Source: Solidesulfovibrio carbinolicus | Lineage (GTDB): Bacteria; Desulfobacterota; Desulfovibrionia; Desulfovibrionales; Desulfovibrionaceae | Reading direction: 5' to 3' | NCBI RefSeq assembly: GCF_004135975.1 | Contig: NZ_CP026539.1 | Coordinates: forward strand, 1-64,000 | DNA: 64,000 bases | Shown here: positions 47,327-56,244 of the stretch, one piece after another | How the letters are laid out: the number at the start of each line of letters is the position of its first letter | Position numbering within the stretch: position 1 is the stretch's first letter | Program-made: the position numbers and the translations under genes | The notes under the pieces: model-generated | Seen by the model: only the letters and a program-made list of their open reading frames with translations | Told to the model about the DNA's origin: nothing | Database searches by the model: none

Positions 47327-47680
47327 TCAAAAGACCGTCGAATACTCCAGGCGGGAATGGCCTTTTACAGCGAGGGGATCAAGACCGTCGAGCAGCCAAG
47401 CGAGCTGCCTGGAGTCGATGGTCAGCACCTCGGCCTCGCGGGTCGGCCAGCGGAATACATGACGCTCCAGGCGCTTGTGCCACAGGCAAAAGCCGTTGCG
47501 ATCCCAGTAGAGCAGTTTGATGATGGTCCTGCTGCGGTTGCAAAATCCGAACAGGTGGCCGGCGAACGGATCGAGCGTAAGCTGCTGTGACACCAGGATG
47601 GAGAGGCCATCAATGGACTTGCGCATGTCCGTGGCCCCCAAGGCCAAGTAAACCCGGACGTCGTTTGCCGGCAGCATCAT
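47327..47680 (-). CDS. tnpB: IS66 TnpB accessory protein
   Basis: A 117-aa IS66 Orf2 protein: VRVYLALGATDMRKSIDGLS, DPFAGHLFGFCNRSRTIIKL, LYWDRNGFCLWHKRLERHVF. It overlaps the tnpA 3' end by 4 bp (ATGA-type coupling). It is required for transposition in IS66 relatives, though its biochemical role is unclear. Intact. Confidence 0.93.
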   Translation of the reverse strand: MMLPANDVRVYLALGATDMRKSIDGLSILVSQQLTLDPFAGHLFGFCNRSRTIIKLLYWDRNGFCLWHKRLERHVFRWPTREAEVLTIDSRQLAWLLDGLDPLAVKGHSRLEYSTVF

Positions 47681-48027
47681 AGTCGTGTCAGCGTGCGGAT
47701 AAGCTTTTCCAGCACCGGCGCGGCGAAGTCGCCTCTGATCTCGATGTGAAAGGCGTTGCCCACGTGCACCAACATCGGTTCAGGCGTGGTTGCCATGTCC
47801 GCCTGGGGCGACGCAGGCAGCGGCACAGGGACGATTGCGAAGCAAGGCGCTGCCTCTTCGTTGGCCAATCTCGCCAAACGATTCCGCCAATAGCCCCATG
47901 AACTTTGGGAAAGGCCATGCCGCCGGCAGTAAGCCCCCTGGCTTAGACCACTCCCTCGCCAAGCCTCAAAATGTTCAGCCCAATACGCCGCCTTCTCGGA
48001 TCTATGCTCCGTTGCGGATGCTACCAT
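47677..48027 (-). CDS. tnpA: IS66 TnpA accessory protein
   Basis: 116 aa from the ATG at 48027 (GGAGGGA ribosome-binding site). The N-terminal HTH-like block EKAAYWAEHFEAWRGSGLSQ, then GAYCRRHGLSQSSWGYWRNR, is typical of IS66 Orf1 (IS3-OrfA-like DNA binding). Intact; the first 44 codons recur at 8704-8835. Confidence 0.92.
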   Translation of the reverse strand: MVASATEHRSEKAAYWAEHFEAWRGSGLSQGAYCRRHGLSQSSWGYWRNRLARLANEEAAPCFAIVPVPLPASPQADMATTPEPMLVHVGNAFHIEIRGDFAAPVLEKLIRTLTRL

Positions 48028-48099
48028 GGTCGTCCCTCCTGGGGACACTCCATGTCAGAAAACTCAGGAGGCGTAAGAAGGGGTTCTTTTGACGATTAC

Positions 48100-48984
48100 T
48101 GAAGAACTGTTCCCGGACCAGGCCGACCTGCCGTTCCACTTGGCCTTTCTCCCAACCGGCGGCAGGCGTACAGGCCACCGGCTCAAACAGGTAGTGGGAA
48201 CAGAGCTGTTCAAAGCGCTCGTTGAAGTCTCGATCTTTGCCGATAAGGATCTTCTTCACGGCCGTCTTCATGTTGTCGTAAATGCCGCGCCTCGTTACGC
48301 CACCAAAAAACTCGAAAGCCCGCATGTGAGCGTCGAAAACCATCTCTTGGGTTTCTCGAGGGTAGGCGACGACAAAACACATCCGGCTGTAGCAGAGCCG
48401 GACATGCGCCACCTTCACCCGCGCCGGCAATCCGCCAAGCAGGACGTCCTCATGGCTCCAATCGAATTGAAACGCTTCTCCAGGCGAGAAAACCAGGGGA
48501 ACAAAAGCTTGATTCGTCAAGAGTTGCTGTTCACGTCGCCATGCTCTGACGTAGCGTTGAACATTGTCGTAGGAACCAGCGTAACCTTCTTGCTTGATCT
48601 CCTCGTAAAGTCGCTTTGCAGAACGACGCTGTCTTTGTGGAAGATTTTTATCCTCCTCGAGGCGTTTTTCCAAAGAAGGAACAAACGCGCCAAGCATGGG
48701 CCTTGGCTGGATACGGCGTTCGTAGTGCAGCTTAATAACATCCTCTCGGAGGATCTTCCGAACGGTATTCTTGGATAACCTCAGTTCTCGTGCGATCTGT
48801 TTAATGGATTTTCCATCTCGTCGCGCCGCCAGCCGGACCTTTTTGATCGTCTCCACTATCAGCATCTCCTCGTGGTACCCCTTGTGCCTCTGGTGATCCA
48901 AGACATCTAAGGGGGCTGCCGAGGGGGTCAATTTTCGACGCTGATTTCGCCCTCAATGGGGTCAATATTCCATGCTGGTAGACA
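48100..48984 (-). mobile_element. istA: Truncated IS21 element (second copy), istA 5' part
   Basis: 885 bp apparently identical to 10396-11280: the right terminal repeats ending at 48984 and the first about 255 codons of istA from the ATG at 48865. It is cut at 48099/48100 by the IS66 right end. The remainder of istA and istB are absent from both sides of the IS66 element. Confidence 0.92.
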
Positions 48985-49389
48985 GTCGAGCATAACCGTG
49001 GCCGGCCGCTCCTGCTTGTGGTGTCGCAAGAAGCGTTTGACCGCGTCGTAGCTGCCAGCGAAGGGGAACTTCCTGACCAGCGTCTGGTGGATCGTCGTCC
49101 AAGCAATGCCTTGTCCCGCCCAGGCCAGGACTTGGTTCGCAAAGGGGAGGACCTGGGATTGTCCGCGTTTTGTTGGGGACGTCTTTCTGGTCAGCCGCTC
49201 GATGACCTCGTTGTCGGGCAGCGGCGAATCCTTGTTCAGCCAGCCTTGATCCTGAGCCAACAGACGGAGCTTGCCCGCTTTGGCCCGGCCCATAAGGCCG
49301 GCCGTGGCAATCTGGCGGTCGGACTCACCCAGGCGCATCCTGGCGATAACGTGACGAATTTCATGCACTGCGAACCTCCGGTTGGCCAT
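48985..49389 (-). pseudogene. istA: IS21-type istA (second lineage), 5' fragment
   Basis: 135 codons from the ATG at 49389: MANRRFAVHEIRHVIARMRL, GESDRQIATAGLMGRAKAGK (HTH), FPFAGSYDAVKRFLRHHKQE. It is then interrupted by the end of the other IS21 element at 48984. It represents an IS21 lineage distinct from 8836-11280 and related to 56743-57075. Confidence 0.85.
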
Positions 49390-49463
49390 CCTTTCCTCCT
49401 CGATGTTGCTCGTGGAGTGGATAGCCCGTCGCGGAAGTCCGAGCGAAGGCTGGAAACGATGGT

Positions 49464-49559
49464 GGCTCGATTAACCCGCCCCGAGGCTGGCTCCATTAGC
49501 CCGCCCATGGGGTGGCCTCATTAACCCGCCCCGGCTTTGGCTCCATATGCGCGCCCGCC
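49464..49559. repeat. Multiple terminal repeats of an IS21-type element
   Basis: Four degenerate copies of a unit like GGCTCCATTARCCCGCCC start at about 49464, 49489, 49514 and 49539; another copy is at 49738. Tandem terminal repeats of about 20 bp are a hallmark of IS21-family ends. Confidence 0.7.
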
Positions 49560-49564
49560 GACAC

Positions 49565-49690
49565 CAGAACAAACTGCTCGGCGCGGCGACCATCGATCGG
49601 CTCCGCCACGGTGCTTACCGGCTTGTCCTCAACGGGAAGAGCTACCGCTCGCCAAGGCTCGCGGAAAGCGCTTGCGAAAGCGTGGCATAA
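49565..49690 (+). pseudogene. istB: IstB C-terminal fragment
   Basis: 42 codons (QNKLLGAATIDRLRHGAYRL, then VLNGKSYRSPRLAES) matching the C-terminus of IS21 IstB helpers. No start or ATPase core is present. It recurs inverted at 54447-54572. Confidence 0.75.
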
Positions 49691-49763
49691 CTATCAAACT
49701 ACGAGGGAAAGTCCGAGCCGACTGGCAACGAAACGACTGGCTCCATTAGCCCGCCCCATGACA
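49565..49763 (+). repeat. 199-bp inverted repeat, left copy
   Basis: Matches the reverse complement of 54374-54572 over 199 bp with only a few differences. It contains the istB 3' end and one terminal repeat (GGCTCCATTAGCCCGCCCC). Together the pair brackets the asnB/GT4 pair at 49.9-53.6 kb. Confidence 0.8.
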
Positions 49764-49895
49764 GCCCTGAAACCTGCGTTTTTAGGGACAAGGAAACGCA
49801 TGCCACGTCGTTTGACCCTGCCCGCTGTCGAGCGTGCAAGCCTTCGGGCGTTTCAGGCTGAGAAAGGGTGACGGTTTGTCTCCATCCGTCTCCTC

Positions 49896-51818
49896 TTAGA
49901 CCATGGTTTCTAGCCAGCCCTGGAACATGAGGATGTCCCACAGCAGGTATTGTTGATTTTGTCCTTCTAGATGCCGCTTCCAGTAGTCCCGGACAAGAGT
50001 GGGATTGAAATAGCCCTCCTTGGCCAGCCGACCTTCGTCGAGGAGTGATTCCGCCCAGTCCCGTAGCGGGCCCCGCAGCCAAACGTCAATGGGCACGCCA
50101 AAGCCCATTTTCGGGCGATCCACGAGTTCCTTGGGCACGTACTTGTACAGAATTTGTCGCAAGATCCATTTGCCCATGCCATCCCGGACCCGCATCCGAT
50201 CCGGCAGTCCCCAAGTGAATTCAAAGACTCTATGGTCAAGGAGCGGTACCCGGACCTCCAGGGAGACAGCCATGCTGGCCCTGTCCACTTTAGTGAGGAT
50301 ATCGTCCGGAAGATAAGTTAGAGCGTCGAGGAGCTGCATCCGCTCTACATGGTTAGGCACAAGTTGTTCCAGCGAACGGTCGAGTATCACAGTCTTGGGC
50401 TCTCGACCGCCAAGTACCAGATCCTCTGGGGTCTGCCAATGGGACATGCAGGATTGATAGAATTCCATGGCCCCACTGCCGGTCTGCTTGAAGAACTCGC
50501 GCACGCACTCGTCAAGCGACCATCCCTTCCAGCGTAACGGCACAAACCTCGCAACTCGCTCGCACAGACCAGGAGGCAACCTTCTCAGTGCGGGCTGAAC
50601 CCATTTGGAGATTGGAGTACCAAGAGGATTACGGTAGTTTTGGAGAAAATGGAAATAACGACTATAGCCAGCGAAGAGTTCGTCTCCACCGTCGCCGGAT
50701 AGAGCAATAGTGACGTGTTGTCGCGTAATTTTCGACAGGAGATAGGTGGGAAGCTGCGATGAGTCGGCGAACGGCTCGTCATAGAGGCTTGGGAGGAGCG
50801 GAATAGTTCCCCAGGCGTCCTTTGGCGTCATGTAGCATTCCGTGTGGACTGTGCCTAGGTGTTCCGCCACAGCCTTGGCGAACGGCGCCTCGTTGTAGTC
50901 GCTCTCTTCGAAACCGATGGAAAAGGTGCGCACCGGTTGGACGGATCGGGCCTGCATAAGGGAAACGACCAGGGAAGAATCGATACCCCCAGAAAGAAAG
51001 GCCCCTAGGGGAACGTCTGCAGTCATCTGGCCCTGAGCCGAGTCGAGCAGAAGGTGTTCCAGAGCGAGGACCAAGTCATTGTCGGACTCGGTCCGGCGGT
51101 GACGCATGCGGTCCAGGGCTACAGTGCGTGCGTCCCAATACGCGGTGATGGCGGGTTCCGCTCCCTCACCCATGGCTAGGAAACAGCCTGGCGGTAACTT
51201 GTGTACTCCTTGATAAATGCTTCGTGGTGCTGGAATATAGCAGTAGCGCACATAGGCGGCTAACGCCTCCCGATCAATAGATGGAGTCCAGCCGTCATGC
51301 CGGCGCAGGGCCTTAAGTTCCGAACCAAAAAGGAACAATGGTCCGAATCGGCCCCAGTACAGCGGCTTTATGCCTAGGTGATCGCGAGCCAGGAACAAGA
51401 TTCGCTCTTTCGCATCCCATAAAGCGAAGGCAAACATGCCGTTGACACGCCGTAGGCAGGGCTCGACCCCCCATACGGCGCAGCCTTCAAGCAGGACTTC
51501 AGTGTCGGACCGGCCGGTAAAGGAGGCACCGTCCCGGAGCAGTTCACGCCGCAGAGCTTCGGCGTTGTATATCTCGCCGTTGTAAACGAGCACATAGCGT
51601 CCGTCCTTAGAAATCATAGGTTGGTGCCCGGTGGGTGTCAGATCCAAAATGGCCAGTCGACGGTGTCCGAGTCCGACCCCAACTTTGGCGTCGCACCAGA
51701 CGCCGCTGCTGTCGGGTCCTCTGTGGTGCAGAGTGTCTGTCATTTGCCTAGTCGCACGCTCAAGCTCTTCGCCACCGACCGAGCCGTTATGCTGCCAGAA
51801 ACCAACTATGCCACACAT
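49896..51818 (-). CDS. asnB: Asparagine-synthase-like amidotransferase (third AsnB)
   Basis: 640 aa with a strong AAGGGAGG ribosome-binding site. Catalytic Cys2 (MCGIVGFWQ); glutaminase marks LHHRGPDSSG, NGEIYNAEALR, ARDHLGIKPLYWG. Synthetase PP-loop LSGGIDSSLVVS with Ser at about 276; LSGDGGDELFAGYSRYFHF; LPDDILTKVDRASMAVSLEV. This is the form common in exopolysaccharide/O-antigen loci. It is more conventional, and less GC-rich, than the two at 17.7 and 20.7 kb. Convergent with nothing nearby; 280 bp upstream lies the GT4 gene on the same strand. Likely amide formation on sugar carboxylates, or asparagine synthesis. Confidence 0.93.
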   Translation of the reverse strand: MCGIVGFWQHNGSVGGEELERATRQMTDTLHHRGPDSSGVWCDAKVGVGLGHRRLAILDLTPTGHQPMISKDGRYVLVYNGEIYNAEALRRELLRDGASFTGRSDTEVLLEGCAVWGVEPCLRRVNGMFAFALWDAKERILFLARDHLGIKPLYWGRFGPLFLFGSELKALRRHDGWTPSIDREALAAYVRYCYIPAPRSIYQGVHKLPPGCFLAMGEGAEPAITAYWDARTVALDRMRHRRTESDNDLVLALEHLLLDSAQGQMTADVPLGAFLSGGIDSSLVVSLMQARSVQPVRTFSIGFEESDYNEAPFAKAVAEHLGTVHTECYMTPKDAWGTIPLLPSLYDEPFADSSQLPTYLLSKITRQHVTIALSGDGGDELFAGYSRYFHFLQNYRNPLGTPISKWVQPALRRLPPGLCERVARFVPLRWKGWSLDECVREFFKQTGSGAMEFYQSCMSHWQTPEDLVLGGREPKTVILDRSLEQLVPNHVERMQLLDALTYLPDDILTKVDRASMAVSLEVRVPLLDHRVFEFTWGLPDRMRVRDGMGKWILRQILYKYVPKELVDRPKMGFGVPIDVWLRGPLRDWAESLLDEGRLAKEGYFNPTLVRDYWKRHLEGQNQQYLLWDILMFQGWLETMV

Positions 51819-52098
51819 AGGTCCTCCCTTGTGACCAACGAAACCGATAAAAGGCGGCCGAAACTCAGTTCGCGCACCGCCTTAGGATCGTATCAACACA
51901 TTTCCGACAGAAGATTCGTCCCAAATGTGCTAACCTGTTACAAATCGCCACGAGCCGTTGCTTTCTGTGCGCGAAGCTCAATTTAGGAGCGTAATCCTGA
52001 ATAGGCTAGGTGCTTCAGAAAGGCCGCTCTTTGTGCAGCCCTGGGTCCGCTCCGAAACAACCCTTCCCAGTTCTTTTCTGATAAAGGGAGAGGAGGTA
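51819..52098. other. Spacer upstream of asnB
   Basis: No gene recognised. It carries the asnB ribosome-binding site at about 51823-51830 (minus strand) and presumably its promoter. Confidence 0.4.
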
Positions 52099-53592
52099 TC
52101 AGCCATAAATCTTTGCCAGTGAATAGTCATAGGAGCGTAAAGTCATCTCGGCCATACGGCAACTCGTAAAATCAGAGAGAATCCGTTGCTGACCGGCGGT
52201 GCCGAACTGTCGATTCAATTGACGATCTACCAACAACTTGTGCAGGCTCTGCGTAAGGCCGGAGATATCACCTGGACGATGTAGAAATCCGTTCTCGCCT
52301 GGTATAACGATTTCGGGAGCGCCTCCGGCATAGGTAGCCACCACAGGGCGCGCGAAAAACAACGATTCCAGAATGACATTCGGCATGCCTTCGTATTCGG
52401 AAGGTAGCAACAAGACATCGGAAGCGCAAAGTAGTCTCGGAATATCCTTGCGTCTGCCCAGCAGGTGGAAGCAGTCCGCCAGATTATTTTGCTGTATTGC
52501 TTCCTTGATGTCCTCCTCCATTGGCCCGACGCCGGCGTGAATGAGGTGCGCATTTGGGAGGAGCCTACGCAGTTGCAGCAGGATGGAAATCATGTCTAGA
52601 GGGCGTTTTTCCGGAGATAAACGGAAGACGCAACAGACCAAAGGTGTGTCCGAAGCGATGCCGAGGGACTGCCGAGTCGCCGATATTTCTTGTCGGTGCG
52701 GTTTGTGGAAAGCGGCTTGATACACACCATTGGGAATAATGCTGACACGGTCGCGAGAGATGCCGACCCAGTCAGCGTAATCGTGCCCGCCTAAGGTGGA
52801 ATTGGCTTCAAACGTTACATTGGGATGCATGGCGAGAACGCGGTAGGTCGCATGCATCCAGGGCGCGTACAGGTAGGGCAAGCGGGTAGGATTCATATTT
52901 CGGAAGGAAAGGCGGACCAATGGAACACCGGCCAGGAGTCCGGCCCATCCCCCAGAGCAATTCGTATGATCAAGCCAGCAATGCAAGATGTCAGGCGGCG
53001 AAGAAAGCAATTCCCCATAAAGTCTTAGAACGTTAATGCGGATTGCTGGTGGTATGTATTGAAAAATCGAGATATCTCGCTTTGTCCACAACAAATGCAA
53101 CAAGGCTCTAACAATTGCGTATAATCCTGGTGATTTTACTGGAACGTCTGCTTCCTGAAGGTGTGACAAATAATGCTTGTGCGCTGCGCTTTTCAGCTGT
53201 TGGCAATAAACACTTACATTCTGACCTCGTGCTTTCAATTCACAGGCAAGAGCAGTAACCTGCCTTTCCGCTCCACCCGATGCCAAGCTGCCGCAATATA
53301 AGCTGTGAGATTTTTTCCTCGTCAATGTAAAGGATTTGGCAGGAGATGGCGCGTTAATAGCTTGACTGTCACCCGTTTCTAAGTAGGGTAAGGTCAAAAT
53401 TTTCCGACTCAGCACGACGCTTATAAGATAAGCAGCATCCGACGCAACTATTTCAGCAACAAAACTAGGTCTATATTTTTTAAAAAAAATATATAAGTTG
53501 GCCGCCCAAGCAACATACTTCTTGAGCAATAATAGAATGCTCTCCAAGCAAGAAAGACTCTTTAATATCATGTCGTCATAAAAAAATTTCAT
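52099..53592 (-). CDS. GT4-family glycosyltransferase (paralogue 3)
   Basis: 497 aa; the ATG at 53592 lacks an evident ribosome-binding site, and M8 is an alternative. It has a hydrophobic N-terminal 60 residues, GSLASGGAERQVTALACELK near 95-115, LDHTNCSGGWAGLLAGVPLV, DYADWVGISRDRVSIIPNGV, VCCVFRLSPEKRPLDM, and the EX7E motif EGMPNVILE followed by FARPVVATYAGGAPEIV. It shares the architecture of the genes at 2282 and 5794. Likely polysaccharide sugar transfer; it pairs with the downstream asnB. Confidence 0.87.
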   Translation of the reverse strand: MKFFYDDMILKSLSCLESILLLLKKYVAWAANLYIFFKKYRPSFVAEIVASDAAYLISVVLSRKILTLPYLETGDSQAINAPSPAKSFTLTRKKSHSLYCGSLASGGAERQVTALACELKARGQNVSVYCQQLKSAAHKHYLSHLQEADVPVKSPGLYAIVRALLHLLWTKRDISIFQYIPPAIRINVLRLYGELLSSPPDILHCWLDHTNCSGGWAGLLAGVPLVRLSFRNMNPTRLPYLYAPWMHATYRVLAMHPNVTFEANSTLGGHDYADWVGISRDRVSIIPNGVYQAAFHKPHRQEISATRQSLGIASDTPLVCCVFRLSPEKRPLDMISILLQLRRLLPNAHLIHAGVGPMEEDIKEAIQQNNLADCFHLLGRRKDIPRLLCASDVLLLPSEYEGMPNVILESLFFARPVVATYAGGAPEIVIPGENGFLHRPGDISGLTQSLHKLLVDRQLNRQFGTAGQQRILSDFTSCRMAEMTLRSYDYSLAKIYG

Positions 53593-53925
53593 CGATACAC
53601 ATAATTTTGTAATGGGTTAATTTCACTCGCTACGGCATTCGGTGGCTTTGGTGAAGGCTGTCATGGCTGGAATATATTACTGGGAGCACATAATATTTAA
53701 CACTTTGTACACAGTTCGCCAGGAATCAAGGCGGGACACCATTGTTCAGCGGTGGAGTGCTAAGCATTTCATCCCCTGAGTAATAAATCCTTTGAGTTCT
53801 CTTGTCACCGTCTTTTGGGGCTGTTTCGAGCATAAAACCGGCAATGTTTCGTGATTTCCCCGAGGACTGCGATTTTAGAAGCCAAGGGGAGACACCTCTC
53901 CTCAGCAAACAGCCTTTAGAGGGTC
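53593..53925. mobile_element. AT-rich spacer and diverged IS5-like end
   Basis: The part from about 53785 (TTTGAGTTCTCTTGTCACCG onward to CAGCAAACAGCCTTTAGA at about 53920) resembles the noncoding 3' end of the IS5 element at 60420-60580, though clearly diverged. The segment before that has no recognised content. Confidence 0.45.
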
Positions 53926-53939
53926 ACGTCCGTCAACGT

Positions 53940-54289
53940 GGTGTAAATTCCGGTGTGCTTGAGGTGGCAATCGGTTAGGCTGCCCTGGGCGGGATTTAGG
54001 CTGGCTGCGCCTCGTTGGGTCGGGTGTTGAGTTCGGCCATGGCCTCGACCTGCATGTAGCGGCTTTGCAACTGCCACTCGTCGTTTTGCTCCAGCAAGAT
54101 GGCCCCGATGAGCCGGATGATGGACTGCTCGTTGGGGAAGATGCCGACCACGTCCGCTCGCCGCTTCACCTCTTTGTTCAACCTTTCCAGCGGATTGGTA
54201 CTGTGCAGCTTAACCCGGTGCTGTGCCGGGAAGGTCATGTAGGCCAGCACGTCGTGCTCGGTTTCGTCCATGAAACTGGGTAAGCGCAA
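53940..54289 (-). pseudogene. IS256-family transposase C-terminal fragment
   Basis: About 95 codons: EHDVLAYMTFPAQHRVKLHS, TNPLERLNKEVKRRADVVGI, FPNEQSIIRLIGAILLEQND. This is the conserved C-terminal third of Mutator/IS256 transposases. The 5' part is missing; the downstream flank to 53940 (CCGTCAACGTGGTGTAAATT) probably holds the element end. Confidence 0.85.
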
Positions 54290-54373
54290 ATTCCGCCCCT
54301 TCTACCGAGCTCCCATTGTATCTGGCATTCTTGCCCCAAGCAAGGAGGGGCGAGGATGGCGGAGAGCAACAGG

Positions 54374-54572
54374 TGTCATGGGGCGGGCTAATGGAGCCAG
54401 TCGTTTCGTTGCCAGTCGGCTCGGACTTTCCCTCGTTGTTTGATAGTTATGCCACGCTTTCGCAAGCGCTTTCCGCGAGCCTTGGCGATCGGTAGCTCTT
54501 CCCGTTGAGGACAAGCCGGTAGGCACCATGGCGGAGCCGATCGATGGTCGCCGCGCCGAGCAGTTTGTTCTG
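54374..54572 (-). repeat. istB: 199-bp inverted repeat, right copy (IstB C-terminus)
   Basis: Reverse complement of 49565-49763 with a few mismatches. It encodes on the minus strand the IstB C-terminus QNKLLGAATIDRLRHGAYRL, ending at 54447, followed by a GGCTCCATTAGCCCGCCC terminal repeat. It is joined upstream to an IS66 tnpC start. Confidence 0.8.
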
Positions 54573-54589
54573 GAAGGCCTCTTGGCCTG

Positions 54590-54724
54590 GCGTTCCGACT
54601 TGGCCAAATGGAGAATCGCCTTGAGCAGGCGGACCTGCTCCTCCAGTTGGGCGATGTAGCTGGCCTTGTCGACGAGGAGTTCCTTGAGCGCGGCGGGATC
54701 GTTGGGCAGGGAAGCGATGTCCAT
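54590..54724 (-). pseudogene. tnpC: IS66 tnpC 5' fragment (second IS66 lineage)
   Basis: About 45 codons from the ATG at 54724: MDIASLPNDPAALKELLVDK, then ASYIAQLEEQVRLLKAILHL. Broken at the junction with the IstB fragment. Confidence 0.8.
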
Positions 54725-54770
54725 GGCCTGCAAAATATGCAGTCAATTGTTTGAAATGTAAAGACTTTTA

Positions 54771-55124
54771 TCAATAAAGCGTCGAATATCGCAGGCCGGG
54801 GTGGCCTCGAATTTGAAGCGGATCCAGCCCTTCGAGCAGCCACCCTAGTTCGCGGGACGTCAGCTCCAGAACCTCCTGGACGGACTCCGGCCAGGTGAAG
54901 CGGTGCCTCTCCAGTCGCTTTTGCCAGAGACACAATCCGTTGTTATCCCAATACAAAATCTTGATGATGTTGCGGTCTCGGTTGCAAAAGGCGAACAAAT
55001 GTCCGGAAAAGACGTCCATCTCCAGATGCTCAGCCACCAGCAGCGACAACCCATTGATGGCCTTACGCATGTCGGTCGTCCCCAGCACCAGAAAGACTTT
55101 CGCGCTTGGACCAAGGATGTTCAC
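54771..55124 (-). CDS. tnpB: IS66 TnpB accessory protein (second lineage)
   Basis: 117 aa, intact frame from a GTG overlapping the tnpA stop (GTGA). KVFLVLGTTDMRKAINGLSL, DVFSGHLFAFCNRDRNIIKI, LYWDNNGLCLWQKRLERHRF. Its partners tnpA and tnpC are both broken, so it is an orphan. Confidence 0.88.
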   Translation of the reverse strand: MNILGPSAKVFLVLGTTDMRKAINGLSLLVAEHLEMDVFSGHLFAFCNRDRNIIKILYWDNNGLCLWQKRLERHRFTWPESVQEVLELTSRELGWLLEGLDPLQIRGHPGLRYSTLY

Positions 55125-55243
55125 GCCGAGCGCTCCATCCCGGCCAGGACATCAAGCAACCTTCGCAGTACTGGCGCGACAAAATCTTCGGCGATATCCA
55201 CCTGGAATCGTTCGCCCACGTGCAGGCGCAGGGGAACATGTCG
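55121..55243 (-). pseudogene. tnpA: IS66 tnpA 3' fragment (second lineage)
   Basis: The minus strand reads LRLHVGERFQVDIAEDFVAP, then VLRRLLDVLAGMERSA and stop, the conserved C-terminus of IS66 Orf1. The 5' part of a similar gene is 2.9 kb away at 58143-58392. Confidence 0.75.
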
Positions 55244-55347
55244 GCGACCGCCCCTATGGATCCACTGGGTGCTCAGCTAATGGAGCCACGGCGTGCTCCC
55301 ATAATGTGTAGCGGTCTAGGGTTTCTTGGACAGTTTCGCCCTGAAAG

Positions 55348-56244
55348 TTATGCCGCCCTGGCGACCTCGGCTTTCTGCTTTTCCCTGACCTGAGCCGGCG
55401 ATCTGTAGCCGTGCCGACCAATCCGCCACTTGCGGTTGTAGGTTTCCTTGAAGGCCAAAAGCGCCAGCCGGAGTTCCTCGACGGTCTGGAAGCTGCGAAT
55501 CCAGAGAAGATTTTCCTTGAGGATACGGACAAAGCGTTCGGCGATGCCGTTGCCCTGAGGCTCGCGCACGTAGGACGCCGAGTCCTTGATGCCGAGAAAG
55601 GCGATCTCCTGCTGGAAATCATCGGCGATAAACTGGCTGCCGTGGTCGTGCCGCGAGGTCAGCCCCCGAGCCACATCCTGGCCGAAAGCCCCAAAACTGT
55701 GACGCACGCCCTGCCGGATCGGCTCCAAGGCCTCGAACCGCGTGCCGCGCTTGGCGGCATGGATGCCGACCAATTCAAGCGAGCAATGATCGATGGCGAA
55801 GAATATGGCGGCGTTGCCTTCCACGACGGTAAGCGTTGCGGTCATGTCCGTGCCCCACATCTCGTCCACCCGCTGGGTCTTGATCGTCCCGTCATGGGCC
55901 TTGGGACCATGGGGCCGGCCAGGTCGCTTGTAGGCCGAGAGCGCGTTTTCGCGCATGAGGCGCAACGTCCGCGCCGGGGAAGTCCTGATTCCTTTGTCCC
56001 GAAGGCCAGCCCAGACCTTTCGATACCCCTCGCCGTGAAAAGGGCTTTCCCGAATCTCGGCCTTGATGCGCTCAACCAGGACCGCATCGCTGTGCCCGCC
56101 TTGAGGGCCACGTCGTTTGGACGCAGTAGCCTCGACCGCGCGCCGACGTCGCCAATATACCGTGGAACGAGAGAGCGCCCAGACACGGCAGACCAGCGCC
56201 AGCCCGTAGTTCTTCCCTGTGGAGGCCGAGGCGGCTTGGCTCAT
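55348..56244 (-). CDS. IS3-family OrfB (integrase-core transposase)
   Basis: 298 aa. Catalytic DDE positions are visible in EMWGTDMTATLTVV (first Asp), RHDHGSQFIADDF (second Asp), and REPQGNGIAERFVRILKENL (Glu). A HTH_21-like region with ESPFHGEGYRKVWAGLRDKG precedes. It overlaps orfA by 4 bp; frameshifted OrfAB production is usual in the family. It appears intact. Confidence 0.93.
   Translation of the reverse strand: MSQAASASTGKNYGLALVCRVWALSRSTVYWRRRRAVEATASKRRGPQGGHSDAVLVERIKAEIRESPFHGEGYRKVWAGLRDKGIRTSPARTLRLMRENALSAYKRPGRPHGPKAHDGTIKTQRVDEMWGTDMTATLTVVEGNAAIFFAIDHCSLELVGIHAAKRGTRFEALEPIRQGVRHSFGAFGQDVARGLTSRHDHGSQFIADDFQQEIAFLGIKDSASYVREPQGNGIAERFVRILKENLLWIRSFQTVEELRLALLAFKETYNRKWRIGRHGYRSPAQVREKQKAEVARAA

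Larger units (their letters stand above)
38082..48099 (-). mobile_element. IS66-family element interrupted by a nested Tn3-family pair
   Basis: Left end GTAAGCGCTCAATAAGGC at 38082; right end, read on the minus strand, GTAATCGTCAAAAGAACC at 48099. The gene order tnpA-tnpB-tnpC is on the minus strand. Without the inserted transposon and one target duplication the element is about 2.45 kb, the normal IS66 size. No 8-bp target duplication is visible, because the right flank is a truncated IS21 and the left flank another IS66 end; rearrangement has removed the original flanks. Confidence 0.85.
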
